NCBI GenBank assembly: GCA_902771445.1
Contig: CACXXD010000003.1
Location: 1-42,061 of the forward strand
Reading direction: 5' to 3'
DNA length: 42,061 bases
Origin: an uncultured Prevotellaceae bacterium
GTDB taxonomy: Bacteria; Bacteroidota; Bacteroidia; Bacteroidales; Bacteroidaceae
Under the pieces are notes generated by a model that searched no databases, had not been told where the DNA came from, and worked only from the letters and a program-made list of their open reading frames with translations. Below, piece by piece: positions 35,186-42,061 of the stretch (the first letter of the stretch is position 1; the number at the start of each line of letters is the position of its first letter). Position numbers and translations under genes: made by a program.

Positions 35186-36457
35186 ATGAGAAAACTTGTT
35201 AGTTTATTGCTGTCTGTCGTCGCTCTGACGGGAGCGCATGCCCAGACAATAGAAGAATGTCAGCAGGCAGCAGAAAGAAACTATCCGTTAATCCAGCGGA
35301 TGGACTTGATACGGCAGACCACCGACCTGACCGTCAGGAACCTGCAGAAGGGATGGTTGCCGCAGGTGTCGGCCACGGCACAGGCTACCTATCAGAGTGA
35401 GGTGACGGCTTTTCCAGAACAGATTCAGACCGTCTACCAGCAGATGGGTATCAACATGAGGGGACTGAAGAAAGACCAGTATCGGGTAGGGATTGACGTG
35501 CAGCAGACGGTGTTCGACGGCGGTGCCATCAGGAGTCAGAAAGAAGTGGCCCGTCAGCAGGGCAACGTGGATGCGGCACAGAATGAAGTCAACATGTATA
35601 ATGTGCGCAAACGGGTGAACGAGATGTACTTCGCCCTATTGCTGTTGGACGACCAGATTCAGTTGAACCGTGACTTGCAAGAACTGCTGGATGGCAATGA
35701 GAAGAAGCTGTCCTCGATGTTAAGGAGCGGAACAGCGGCTGAGAGTGACTATCAGAACGTGAAGGCCGAACGACTGAAGGTCAGACAACAGCTGACCAGT
35801 TTGCAGGCGCAGCGCCAGACGGTGGCAAGACTGCTCGGCGTGTTCTGTGGCATAGAGGTCAAAGCCATTGCCAAGCCAGTCGTGACAGCGCCTGCTTCTG
35901 CCTCGGGGATACGTCCGGAGCTGAAGGCCATCGATGCGCAAATCAAGTTGGCTGACGCACAGCAGAAGGCACTCAACTCCGTGCTCATGCCTCGCTTATG
36001 CATCTTCGCTCAGGGCTTTTATGGTTACCCGGGCTACAACATGTTCGAGGACATGATGCGTAGCAGATGGTCGCTCAACGGCATGGTTGGCGCCCGGTTC
36101 TCCTGGAACATCGGTGCGCTCTACACCCACAAGAACGACAAGGCAAAGCTGCGACTGATGCGACAGACGGCAGAGAATAGTCGCGAGGTGTTCTTGTTCA
36201 ACAACAATCTGGAACAGATAGAGCTGAGCGAAAACGTTGTTCGATACCGTCGACTGATGGCCGACGACGAGGAGATCATCACACTACGCTCACAGGTGCG
36301 CAAGGCAGTTGAATCGAAGTTGGCGCACGGCATCATCGACGTCAACGACCTGTTGCGTGAAATCAATGCCGAGAATGCGGCTCGTTTGCAGCAGTCTATG
36401 CATGAGATTGAAATGCTGAAAGAGATTTATAATCAGAAGTTTACTGCAAATAACTAA
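35186..36457 (+). CDS. TolC family outer-membrane efflux protein
   Basis: 423 residues from ATG 35186, where a signal peptide begins (MRKLVSLLLSVVALTGAHAQ); the frame extends 32 codons further upstream through the promoter. TolC proteins form a trimeric outer-membrane and periplasmic channel. Two related halves of long coiled-coil helices are visible (about residues 130-230 and 340-423, rich in Gln, Arg and Leu), with strand regions such as GGAIRSQKEVARQQGNVDAAQNEV. It is the first gene of a five-gene operon with a membrane-fusion protein, an ABC ATPase and two permeases, so it is probably the outer channel of that tripartite exporter. Confidence 0.92.
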   Translation: MRKLVSLLLSVVALTGAHAQTIEECQQAAERNYPLIQRMDLIRQTTDLTVRNLQKGWLPQVSATAQATYQSEVTAFPEQIQTVYQQMGINMRGLKKDQYRVGIDVQQTVFDGGAIRSQKEVARQQGNVDAAQNEVNMYNVRKRVNEMYFALLLLDDQIQLNRDLQELLDGNEKKLSSMLRSGTAAESDYQNVKAERLKVRQQLTSLQAQRQTVARLLGVFCGIEVKAIAKPVVTAPASASGIRPELKAIDAQIKLADAQQKALNSVLMPRLCIFAQGFYGYPGYNMFEDMMRSRWSLNGMVGARFSWNIGALYTHKNDKAKLRLMRQTAENSREVFLFNNNLEQIELSENVVRYRRLMADDEEIITLRSQVRKAVESKLAHGIIDVNDLLREINAENAARLQQSMHEIEMLKEIYNQKFTANN

Positions 36458-36468
36458 AACGAACGAAT

Positions 36469-37386
36469 ATGAAAAAGATATTGATGCTGGCAGGTGCGGT
36501 GCTGATGCTTGGTGCCTGCGGAAACAATGAGAAAGAGTATGATGCCACAGGCACGTTCGAGGCTACCGAGACCACCGTGTTTGCTGAGCAAAATGGAGCC
36601 TTGCTGAGCTTCGCTGTCAGCGAGGGCGACAATGTTGGCAAGGGACAGGAAGTGGGACTCATTGACACCACGCAGATATGGCTGAAGATTCTGCAACTGG
36701 GTGCCACGAAGGAGGTCTATCAGAGTCAGAAACCCGACATGGAGAAACAGATTGCTGTCACACGTCAGCAGCTGGCCAAGGCGCAGACGGAGCAACGCCG
36801 CTATCAGGAGTTGGTTGCCGACGGAGCCGCTCCGGGCAAGATGCTCGACGATGCCACTTCGCAGGTGCAGGTGTTGCAGCGACAGCTCGATGCGCTGATT
36901 TCGTCGCTCTCGACCAATACACGTGCGCTCGACAAGCAGATGGCGGCCACCGACATACAGGTGAGCCAGCTCTACGACCAACTGGGCAAGTGCCATGTGG
37001 TGACTCCCATCAGTGGCTCCGTGCTGGAGAAGTATGTGGAGCGGGGCGAGTTCGTGGCTGTCGGAAAGCCGTTGCTGAAGGTGGCCGACATCGAGAACAT
37101 GTACATCCGTGCCTACGTCACTTCGGCTCAGTTGCAGTCCATCCGGGTGGGGCAGAAGGCCAAGGTGTTTGCTGACTATGGCGACGGACAGAAGCAAGCG
37201 TATGAAGGAACGGTCAGCTGGATCAGCAGCCGTTCGGAGTTCACGCCCAAGACCATCCTGACCGATGACGAGCGGGCCGATCTGGTCTATGCTGTCAAGG
37301 TGGCCATCAAGAACGATGGCTTTGCCAAGATTGGCATGTATGGCGAGGTGAAGTTCATTGGGGGTAAAGGGAAGAGTGAAAAGTGA
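36469..37386 (+). CDS. HlyD family periplasmic adaptor lipoprotein (YbhG-like)
   Basis: 305 residues with lipobox MLGAC at residues 16-20. The adaptor bridges the inner-membrane transporter and TolC. The visible parts are an N-terminal biotinyl-lipoyl half (GTFEATETTVFAEQNGALLSFAVSEGDNVGKGQEVGLID), a coiled-coil hairpin (about residues 80-170, rich in Gln, Lys and Arg), the second lipoyl half (CHVVTPISGSVLEKYVERGEFV) and a beta-barrel region (YIRAYVTSAQLQSIRVGQKAKVFAD). The gene is 11 bp after the TolC gene and 16 bp before the ATPase gene. The arrangement matches YbhG in the E. coli YbhGFSR system. Confidence 0.92.
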   Translation: MKKILMLAGAVLMLGACGNNEKEYDATGTFEATETTVFAEQNGALLSFAVSEGDNVGKGQEVGLIDTTQIWLKILQLGATKEVYQSQKPDMEKQIAVTRQQLAKAQTEQRRYQELVADGAAPGKMLDDATSQVQVLQRQLDALISSLSTNTRALDKQMAATDIQVSQLYDQLGKCHVVTPISGSVLEKYVERGEFVAVGKPLLKVADIENMYIRAYVTSAQLQSIRVGQKAKVFADYGDGQKQAYEGTVSWISSRSEFTPKTILTDDERADLVYAVKVAIKNDGFAKIGMYGEVKFIGGKGKSEK

Positions 37387-37402
37387 AAAATTTGCTACCG
37401 CT

Positions 37403-38881
37403 ATGAAGGCAATTGAAGTCGATCGCGTTTCGAAGTCGTTTGGGCGAGTGAAGGCCTTGGACGATGTGTCTTTCTCTGTCGACAAGGGCGAGGTGTTCGG
37501 ACTGATCGGTCCCGATGGAGCCGGCAAAACCACCATGTTCCGCATACTCTGCACGCTGTTGTTGCCCGAACAAGGAAAGGCTACGGTCGACGGCTTCGAC
37601 ACCGTTCGCCAGATGAAGGACATTCGTCGTCGGGTGGGCTATATGCCCGGTAAGTTCTCGCTCTATCAAGACCTGACCGTGCAGGAGAACCTTGAGTTTT
37701 TTGCCACGCTCTTTGGCACGACCGTCGACGAAGGCTATGACAGCATCAAGGCTGTCTACTCGCAGATTGAGCGGTTCCGTGACCGCAAGGCCGGGGCGTT
37801 GTCGGGCGGCATGAAACAGAAGCTGGCATTGAGTTGTGCGCTGGTTCACAGTCCGAGCGTGCTGTTTCTCGACGAGCCTACTACGGGTGTCGACCCCGTG
37901 AGCCGCAAGGAGTTCTGGGACATGCTTGGCACGCTGAAGGAACGGGGCATCACCATCGTTGCCGCTACGCCCTATCTCGATGAGGTGCGCCGATGTGAGC
38001 GTGTCGCCTTCCTCGACCACGGTTGTCTGCGTGGCACCGACACACCCGAAATCATTCTCGACCGCTTTGCCGATATTTTCAATCCACCGCCCATCGTGAA
38101 GAGCGAAGAAGCAGTGAACAGGCAGGACGCATCCTCTCTGCCGGAGAACGTGATTGAGGTGCAGCATCTGGTGAAAGCCTTCGGCACGTTCCATGCGGTC
38201 GACGACATCAGCTTCAGCGTGAAGCGCGGCGAGATATTCGGTTTCCTTGGTGCCAACGGTGCAGGCAAGACCACCGCCATGCACATGCTGACAGGACTGA
38301 ACCAGCCCACCAGCGGGACGGGTACGGTGGTCGGCTACGACATTCGCACGCAGCACGAGGAAATCAAAAAGCACATTGGCTATATGTCGCAGAAGTTCTC
38401 GCTCTACGAGGATCTGACCGTTGCCGAGAACATCCGCTTGTTTGCCGGTATCTATGGCATGAAGCGTGACGTGATAGCTCGCAAGACCGATGAGCTCTTG
38501 GAGCGCCTGCAGTTTGCTGAGCACAAGAACGACCTCGTGTCGTCGTTGCCCCTGGGGTGGAAACAGAAGCTGGCCTTCTCGGTATCCATCTTCCATGAGC
38601 CGGGCGTGGTGTTTCTCGACGAGCCAACGGGCGGTGTCGACCCGGCCACTCGTCGCCAGTTCTGGGAACTCATCTACGATGCCGCCTCGCGTGGCATCAC
38701 CGTCTTCGTGACGACTCACTATATGGATGAGGCTGAGTATTGCGACCGCATCTCCATCATGGTCGATGGAAAAATCAGTGCCATCGGCACCCCCGATGAG
38801 CTGAAGCATCGCTTTCGTCAGCCGGATATGGATCATGTGTTTACTTATCTGGCCCGTCAGGCCACGAGGTCGTCGGATTAG
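37403..38881 (+). CDS. ABC transporter ATPase with two fused nucleotide-binding domains (YbhF-like)
   Basis: 492 residues from ATG 37403; a TTG 15 codons upstream overlaps the adaptor gene and is unlikely. NBD1 has Walker A GPDGAGKTT (36-44), signature LSGGMKQKLALS (about 134) and Walker B VLFLDEPTTGVD, but its H-loop reads ATPYLDE, without His. NBD2 starts near residue 250, with Walker A GANGAGKTT, a degenerate signature LPLGWKQKLAFS, Walker B VVFLDEPTGGVD and an intact TTHYMDEAEYCD H-loop. The two composite ATP sites are therefore probably unequal. It powers the two ABC-2 permeases downstream for drug or small-molecule export; the substrate is unknown. Confidence 0.93.
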   Translation: MKAIEVDRVSKSFGRVKALDDVSFSVDKGEVFGLIGPDGAGKTTMFRILCTLLLPEQGKATVDGFDTVRQMKDIRRRVGYMPGKFSLYQDLTVQENLEFFATLFGTTVDEGYDSIKAVYSQIERFRDRKAGALSGGMKQKLALSCALVHSPSVLFLDEPTTGVDPVSRKEFWDMLGTLKERGITIVAATPYLDEVRRCERVAFLDHGCLRGTDTPEIILDRFADIFNPPPIVKSEEAVNRQDASSLPENVIEVQHLVKAFGTFHAVDDISFSVKRGEIFGFLGANGAGKTTAMHMLTGLNQPTSGTGTVVGYDIRTQHEEIKKHIGYMSQKFSLYEDLTVAENIRLFAGIYGMKRDVIARKTDELLERLQFAEHKNDLVSSLPLGWKQKLAFSVSIFHEPGVVFLDEPTGGVDPATRRQFWELIYDAASRGITVFVTTHYMDEAEYCDRISIMVDGKISAIGTPDELKHRFRQPDMDHVFTYLARQATRSSD

Positions 38882-38918
38882 GCATTGTCGGTTACTAAAG
38901 AAACATCAAAAAAGTGCA

Positions 38919-40013
38919 ATGAAACAATTCCTGTCATTCGTCATCAAAGAGGCCCGTCACATTCTGCGTGACCGTCGCACGATGCTTATTCTTTTCGGCA
39001 TGCCCATCGTGCTGATGCTGCTCTTCGGCTTTGCCATCACCAACGACGTGAAGAATGTGCGGGTGGTGGTCGTCACGTCACAGATGGACCGTCAGACCCA
39101 GGCTGCCGTCGACCGTCTGGCTGCCTCCGAATATTTCAACGTTATCGCTACTGTTGGCACCACTCGACAAGCCGAACTGCTCATTCGCAACCAGCAGGCC
39201 GACATGAGTCTCACTCCCAGCCTTTCTCCGAATGGAGAGGGGAGGGGACGCGTTCAGTGGCAGATGATGGTCGATGGATGTGACCCCAACATGGCCCAGC
39301 AATGGACCACATACGCCCAGACCATCCTTTCTTCCCCTACCGATGCTTTTCAATCCTCAATTGGCAATCCTCAATTGTCAATTGTCAATTTTCTCTACAA
39401 TCCGCAGATGAAGTCGGCCTACAACTTCGTGCCTGCCATCATGGGCATGCTGCTCATGCTGGTCTGTGCCATGATGACCTCTATCAGCATTGTGCGTGAG
39501 AAGGAGAAAGGCACGATGGAGGTGCTGCTCGTGTCGCCCATCCGTCCGTTGATGATCATCATAGCCAAGGCCATCCCCTATTTGGTGCTTGCCTTTGTCA
39601 TCCTCGTCAGCATCCTGCTCATGGCTCGCTTCGTGCTTGGCGTGCCTTTGGCAGGCTCCCTTGCATGGATCGTCATCGTCAGCACCATCTACATCCTGTT
39701 GGCCTTGTCGTTGGGGTTGCTCATCTCCAATGTGGCACAGAGCCAGTTGGTTGCCCTGCTGCTGTCGGCTATGGTGCTGCTGATGCCCATCGTCATGCTC
39801 TCGGGCATGCTGTTCCCCATCGAGTCCATGCCCACGGTGCTTCAGTGGGTGTCGGCAGTCGTTCCGCCTCGCTACTATATTGAGGCCATGCGCAAGCTGA
39901 TGATCATGGGGGTGGGCATTGGCGAGGTGGTGCGCGAAGTAGCTATCCTGTCTGGCATGACCGTCCTGTTGCTGGTCGTCTCACTGGCCAAGTTCAAGAC
40001 ACGCTTGGAGTAA
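38919..40013 (+). CDS. ABC-2 type permease (YbhS-like)
   Basis: 364 residues from ATG 38919. The first membrane helix (about residues 24-42, MLILFGMPIVLMLLFGFAI) is followed by a periplasmic domain of about 120 residues and then five or six C-terminal helices (about 168-355), the ABC2_membrane_3 layout. The periplasmic part includes two stretches that are translations of repeat DNA: LTPSLSPNGEGRGR (about 98-111, from a palindrome at 39221-39242) and SSIGNPQLSIVNF (about 145-158, from AATTG-rich repeats at 39351-39393). They lie before LYNPQMKSAYNFVPA, which matches the second permease. It partners with the next gene as the exporter membrane unit. Confidence 0.92.
   Translation: MKQFLSFVIKEARHILRDRRTMLILFGMPIVLMLLFGFAITNDVKNVRVVVVTSQMDRQTQAAVDRLAASEYFNVIATVGTTRQAELLIRNQQADMSLTPSLSPNGEGRGRVQWQMMVDGCDPNMAQQWTTYAQTILSSPTDAFQSSIGNPQLSIVNFLYNPQMKSAYNFVPAIMGMLLMLVCAMMTSISIVREKEKGTMEVLLVSPIRPLMIIIAKAIPYLVLAFVILVSILLMARFVLGVPLAGSLAWIVIVSTIYILLALSLGLLISNVAQSQLVALLLSAMVLLMPIVMLSGMLFPIESMPTVLQWVSAVVPPRYYIEAMRKLMIMGVGIGEVVREVAILSGMTVLLLVVSLAKFKTRLE
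39221..39242 (+). repeat. Intergenic-type palindrome translated inside the first permease
   Basis: CCTTTCTCC (39221-39229) pairs with GGAGAGGGG (39234-39242), two wobble pairs allowed, around a 4-base loop. It is of the CCCCTCTCC-GGAGAGGGG type that I know as a dispersed repeat in Bacteroidetes. The reading frame passes through it intact. Confidence 0.65.
39351..39393 (+). repeat. AATTG-rich repeat units inside the first permease
   Basis: CAATCCTCAATTGG is followed by CAATCCTCAATTGTCAATTGTCAATTTTC. This is the same sequence style as the intergenic repeats at 14223-14322 and 11379-11406, but here it is in frame and translated. Confidence 0.7.
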
Positions 40014-40043
40014 TAACATTTTTCATCCTCAATTTTCTCGATT

Positions 40044-41099
40044 GTGATAAAGTATCTTTTACAAAAAGAATTCCTGCAAATCCGTCGCAACGCTTTCCTG
40101 CCTCGGCTCATCATCATGTTTCCCATCATGATCATGTGTGTCATGCCGTGGGTCATGAATCAGGAGGTGAAGAACATTCGTGTATGTGTGGTCGACGTAG
40201 ACCGCACTCCCCAGTCGCAGCGCATCGTCCACAGCATTGAGCAGAGTCGCTATTTCATCTTCACAGGCATGAAGTCTACCTACGCTGAGGCCATTGCCGA
40301 CGTGGAGAAGAGCCGCACCGACGTGGTGCTTGAGCTGCGTGACGGTAGGGCGCTCATAGCTGCCAATGCGGTCAATGGCACCAAAGGCGCAATGGGTGCC
40401 TCCTATTTGGCTCAGATAGTAGGTGTACACCAGCAAGTCTATTCACTCCCCTCTCCCGTCGGAGAGGGGGTGTGGGTAAAGCTTCTGTACAACCCTCACC
40501 AGAACTACAAGGTCTTCATGATTCCTGCCCTGCTTGCCATTGTCATGATGCTGATGTGTGGATTCCTGCCAGCCCTGAACATCGTGGGAGAGAAGGAAAC
40601 AGGCACCATCGAGCAGATAAACGTGACACCTGTCACGAAGTGGACCTTCATCTTGGCCAAGCTCATTCCCTACTGGGTGATTGCCCTCTTCATCGTCACG
40701 GCCTGTTTGTTCCTTTCGTGGGCCGTCTATGGCGTCACCTGTCAGGGGCCTTTGTGGCTGGTCTATGTGCTGGCCATGCTGCTGGCCCTGTTCTTCTCGT
40801 CGCTCGGACTTATCATTTCGAACTATAGCGACACCATGCAGCAAGCCATTTTCGTTATATGGTTCTTCGTTGTCATTCTGATGTTGCTCAGCGGATTGTT
40901 TACGCCCACTCGCTCCATGCCCGATTGGTCGTATGCCACCACCTACGTCAATCCCATGCACTATTTCATCGATGCCGTGCGCACGGTGTTCATTCGTGGC
41001 GGCGGACTCGGCAGCATTGTCCACCAGTTGCTCGCCCTTGTCGTCTTCGCCGTCGTCATGGGGTCGTGGGCTGTGGTCAGCTATAAGAAAAACTCTTGA
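40044..41099 (+). CDS. ABC-2 type permease (YbhR-like)
   Basis: 351 residues from GTG 40044, the only plausible start; the encoded N-terminus MIKYLLQKEFLQIRRN parallels that of its partner. One N-terminal helix (about 22-38), a periplasmic domain and a C-terminal helix bundle (about 155-345) follow the ABC2_membrane_3 plan. The segment SLPSPVGEGVWVK (about 134-146) is the translation of a CCCCTCTCC-GGAGAGGGG palindrome and comes directly before LLYNPHQNYKVFMIPA, the same position as in the first permease. The gene starts 30 bp after the first permease gene and ends the exporter operon. I see no clear terminator after it. Confidence 0.92.
   Translation: MIKYLLQKEFLQIRRNAFLPRLIIMFPIMIMCVMPWVMNQEVKNIRVCVVDVDRTPQSQRIVHSIEQSRYFIFTGMKSTYAEAIADVEKSRTDVVLELRDGRALIAANAVNGTKGAMGASYLAQIVGVHQQVYSLPSPVGEGVWVKLLYNPHQNYKVFMIPALLAIVMMLMCGFLPALNIVGEKETGTIEQINVTPVTKWTFILAKLIPYWVIALFIVTACLFLSWAVYGVTCQGPLWLVYVLAMLLALFFSSLGLIISNYSDTMQQAIFVIWFFVVILMLLSGLFTPTRSMPDWSYATTYVNPMHYFIDAVRTVFIRGGGLGSIVHQLLALVVFAVVMGSWAVVSYKKNS
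40448..40469 (+). repeat. Intergenic-type palindrome translated inside the second permease
   Basis: CCCCTCTCC (40448-40456) is perfectly complementary to GGAGAGGGG (40461-40469) around CGTC, followed by a GTGTGGGTAAAG-like tail. The open frame continues through it. Confidence 0.7.
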
Positions 41100-41400
41100 T
41101 GTGCGGTTGAAATAGTTTCGTGCTGTTGCTGGTGTAGGGGCAGGGGTGGAATCTGTAATATTTTGTATTTTCATGGCTCTGCTAATTGGGCACACTACTT
41201 CCGCACTTGAATTATGAATTTTCTTTACAACAACCCCTCTGAGAATCGCATGGAATTCACCAAACAGAAAGTCGCCTGCAAATATGCGAGTATTGGGGTA
41301 GGTTGTGCATCTTGTTGATTTACAGTGTGTTGTAAAATTTTGTTTCGCAAAAAGAACTGTTTCCATCCATGAGACTTCGTCTTTCGAACAGCTCTGAGCG

Positions 41401-41551
41401 GCCTTCGTGCTGAGATTGATATTAAATCATAGTGGTTTTGCAGCCATATCAAACTGAGTTATGACTTAGAACAGAATGTAACGGATGCTAAAACTCAGTT
41501 TGATATGGCTGTAAACCCACTTTGATTCAGTATCAATCTCAAAACGAGGGC
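41401..41551. repeat. Long inverted repeat, 60-bp arms, 31-base centre (MITE-like)
   Basis: Arms 41401-41460 and 41492-41551 match at 52 of 60 positions, with the inner 20 bp identical. The centre is 41461-41491. There is no open frame of note and I see no clear target-site duplication. It could be a miniature inverted-repeat element, a long RNA hairpin or an insertion scar. Confidence 0.8.
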
Positions 41552-41903
41552 AGTGGCAAGGTGTGGAGAGTGGCATGTATCCGCTTCCAGAATGCAACTT
41601 TCTGAAGCACCTTTTTTCTATGAATTATTTTGACAAAATTAAGGTCAGAAATCCCCTTGCAAATGTCTTCGACATTCCTCTATGCGCCCTTCCTATCTCT
41701 GCGCTCTGCTCATCTCTTCGGCCTCTGAATTCTGACGAATTCTGAGTTCGGAAAGAAATTAGGAAAAAATTATTCCAGAAATTATTCAGAAATTCGTCTT
41801 TAGGTAAGAACATCTTTCTTCTTTATATTAGATTTCATCCATACAGCACGAGTTCTTTTTATCATCACGAAAAAAGTTTGGATTGCGAAAAAACAGCAAA
41901 TTG

Positions 41904-41935
41904 TTTGAGTATATGAAAAAAAATAGTTAACTTTG
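41904..41935 (+). promoter_or_regulatory. Promoter of the Rpn-type gene
   Basis: TTTG (41904-41907) and TAACTTTG (41928-41935) are separated by 20 bp, a full Bacteroidetes promoter. The -7 box ends 28 bp before ATG 41964. Confidence 0.8.
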
Positions 41936-41963
41936 CGCCTGTACATAATTATGCAATTCTGTT

Positions 41964-42061
41964 ATGGGAAAATACCTGAACCCGAAGGCCGACCTGACTT
42001 TCAAGAAAGTGTTCGGCGAACACGAAGACCTGGTGATGAGTCTGCTCAATGCCCTGCTGCC
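41964..42061 (+). CDS. Rpn family / PD-(D/E)XK transposase-like nuclease (3' end outside window)
   Basis: Only the first 32 codons are present, starting at ATG 41964. MGKYLNPKADLTFKKVFGE followed by HEDLVMSLLNALL is the characteristic N-terminus of Rpn (YhgA-like, recombination-promoting) nucleases in Bacteroidetes, a PD-(D/E)XK family often present in many copies per genome and annotated as putative transposases. The catalytic core lies beyond the window, so I cannot say whether the gene is intact. It has its own complete promoter and is preceded by a long inverted repeat. Confidence 0.8.
   Translation, partial: MGKYLNPKADLTFKKVFGEHEDLVMSLLNALL

Larger units (their letters stand above)
41100..41963. 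other. 864-bp noncoding stretch between exporter and Rpn gene
   Basis: No frame here has family features that I recognise. A 75-codon minus-strand frame (41225-41452) overlaps the long inverted repeat and has no ribosome site I trust. The stretch contains a small palindrome TTACA-TGTAA (about 41320-41335), the 60-bp-arm inverted repeat (41401-41551), short direct repeats of GAATTCTGA (about 41726-41745), AT-rich sequence to 41900 and the Rpn promoter. The part around 41260-41370 may belong to a dispersed intergenic repeat, but that needs a genome comparison. Confidence 0.7.

Noticed and set aside
37355..38836. 493-codon minus-strand open frame opposite the ABC ATPase
   Set aside because: The plus strand has all ABC motifs; the antisense product has none and no start signals.
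41225..41452. 75-codon minus-strand frame upstream of the Rpn gene
   Set aside because: It runs into the long inverted repeat and lacks a ribosome site and recognisable domains; more likely part of noncoding repeat sequence.
41401..42061. Complete insertion sequence
   Set aside because: The inverted repeat arms face each other with no transposase between, and the Rpn gene outside is cut by the window end; an IS cannot be supported.

Overview
The window looks like a chromosomal segment of a Bacteroidales bacterium, most likely Prevotella/Segatella-like. The grounds are: TAnnTTTG -7 promoter boxes in front of many genes, some with TTTG at -33; A-rich ribosome-binding regions; two secreted proteins with type IX secretion (T9SS) C-terminal signals plus PorQ itself; and families typical of Bacteroidetes (TonB energy transducer, DUF1573, Big_5 lipoprotein, GH3, Rpn-type nuclease). 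The genus is an inference.

Layout. 1-9332: the 3' part of a giant secreted multidomain protein with two LamG-like domains and a T9SS tail, followed by a lipoprotein that shares a repeated module with it. 9333-9851: a 519-bp gene-poor stretch with two strong terminators around a candidate small-RNA/attenuator unit. 9852-14214: a tight run of GH3-family acyl-adenylate/amide synthetase, Big_5 lipoprotein and DUF3108 protein, closed by a 41-bp-arm inverted repeat. 14325-17671: aldo/keto reductase (minus), a solitary Wza-like lipoprotein (plus), and a PheC-like periplasmic binding-fold lipoprotein (minus). 17778-20522 (minus): tRNA-Ser(GGA), tatD, polyprenyl synthase and tonB. 20679-23012 (plus): porQ-cmk and a glutathione peroxidase. 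23048-34001 (minus): one co-directional block of an alpha-2-macroglobulin-like protein, DUF1573, meaB, ispH and a T9SS-exported subtilisin-like protease, with gaps of 7-38 bp. 34097-41099: an AraC-type regulator divergent from a five-gene exporter operon (TolC, HlyD-like lipoprotein, double-NBD ATPase, two ABC-2 permeases; YbhGFSR-like architecture). 41100-41963: noncoding, with a 151-bp long inverted repeat. 41964-end: the start of an Rpn/PD-(D/E)XK transposase-like nuclease gene.

How the parts fit. PorQ belongs to the machinery that would export and attach both the giant LamG protein and the S8 protease. The AraC regulator probably controls the divergent exporter: an exact 10-bp direct repeat with a 20-bp period lies just upstream of the exporter's -7 box. 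Much of the rest is housekeeping (isoprenoid synthesis by IspH and the prenyl synthase, nucleotide metabolism by Cmk, TonB energy coupling).

The observations most worth a second look are the attenuator-like unit at 9434-9676, the AraC operator candidate, intergenic-type palindromic repeats translated in frame inside both ABC permeases at the same structural position, the Ile-codon mosaic in the giant gene, the long inverted repeat before the Rpn gene, and the PheC-like domain fusion. I did not find a clearly new defence or mobile system; there is no CRISPR array, retron or complete insertion sequence.
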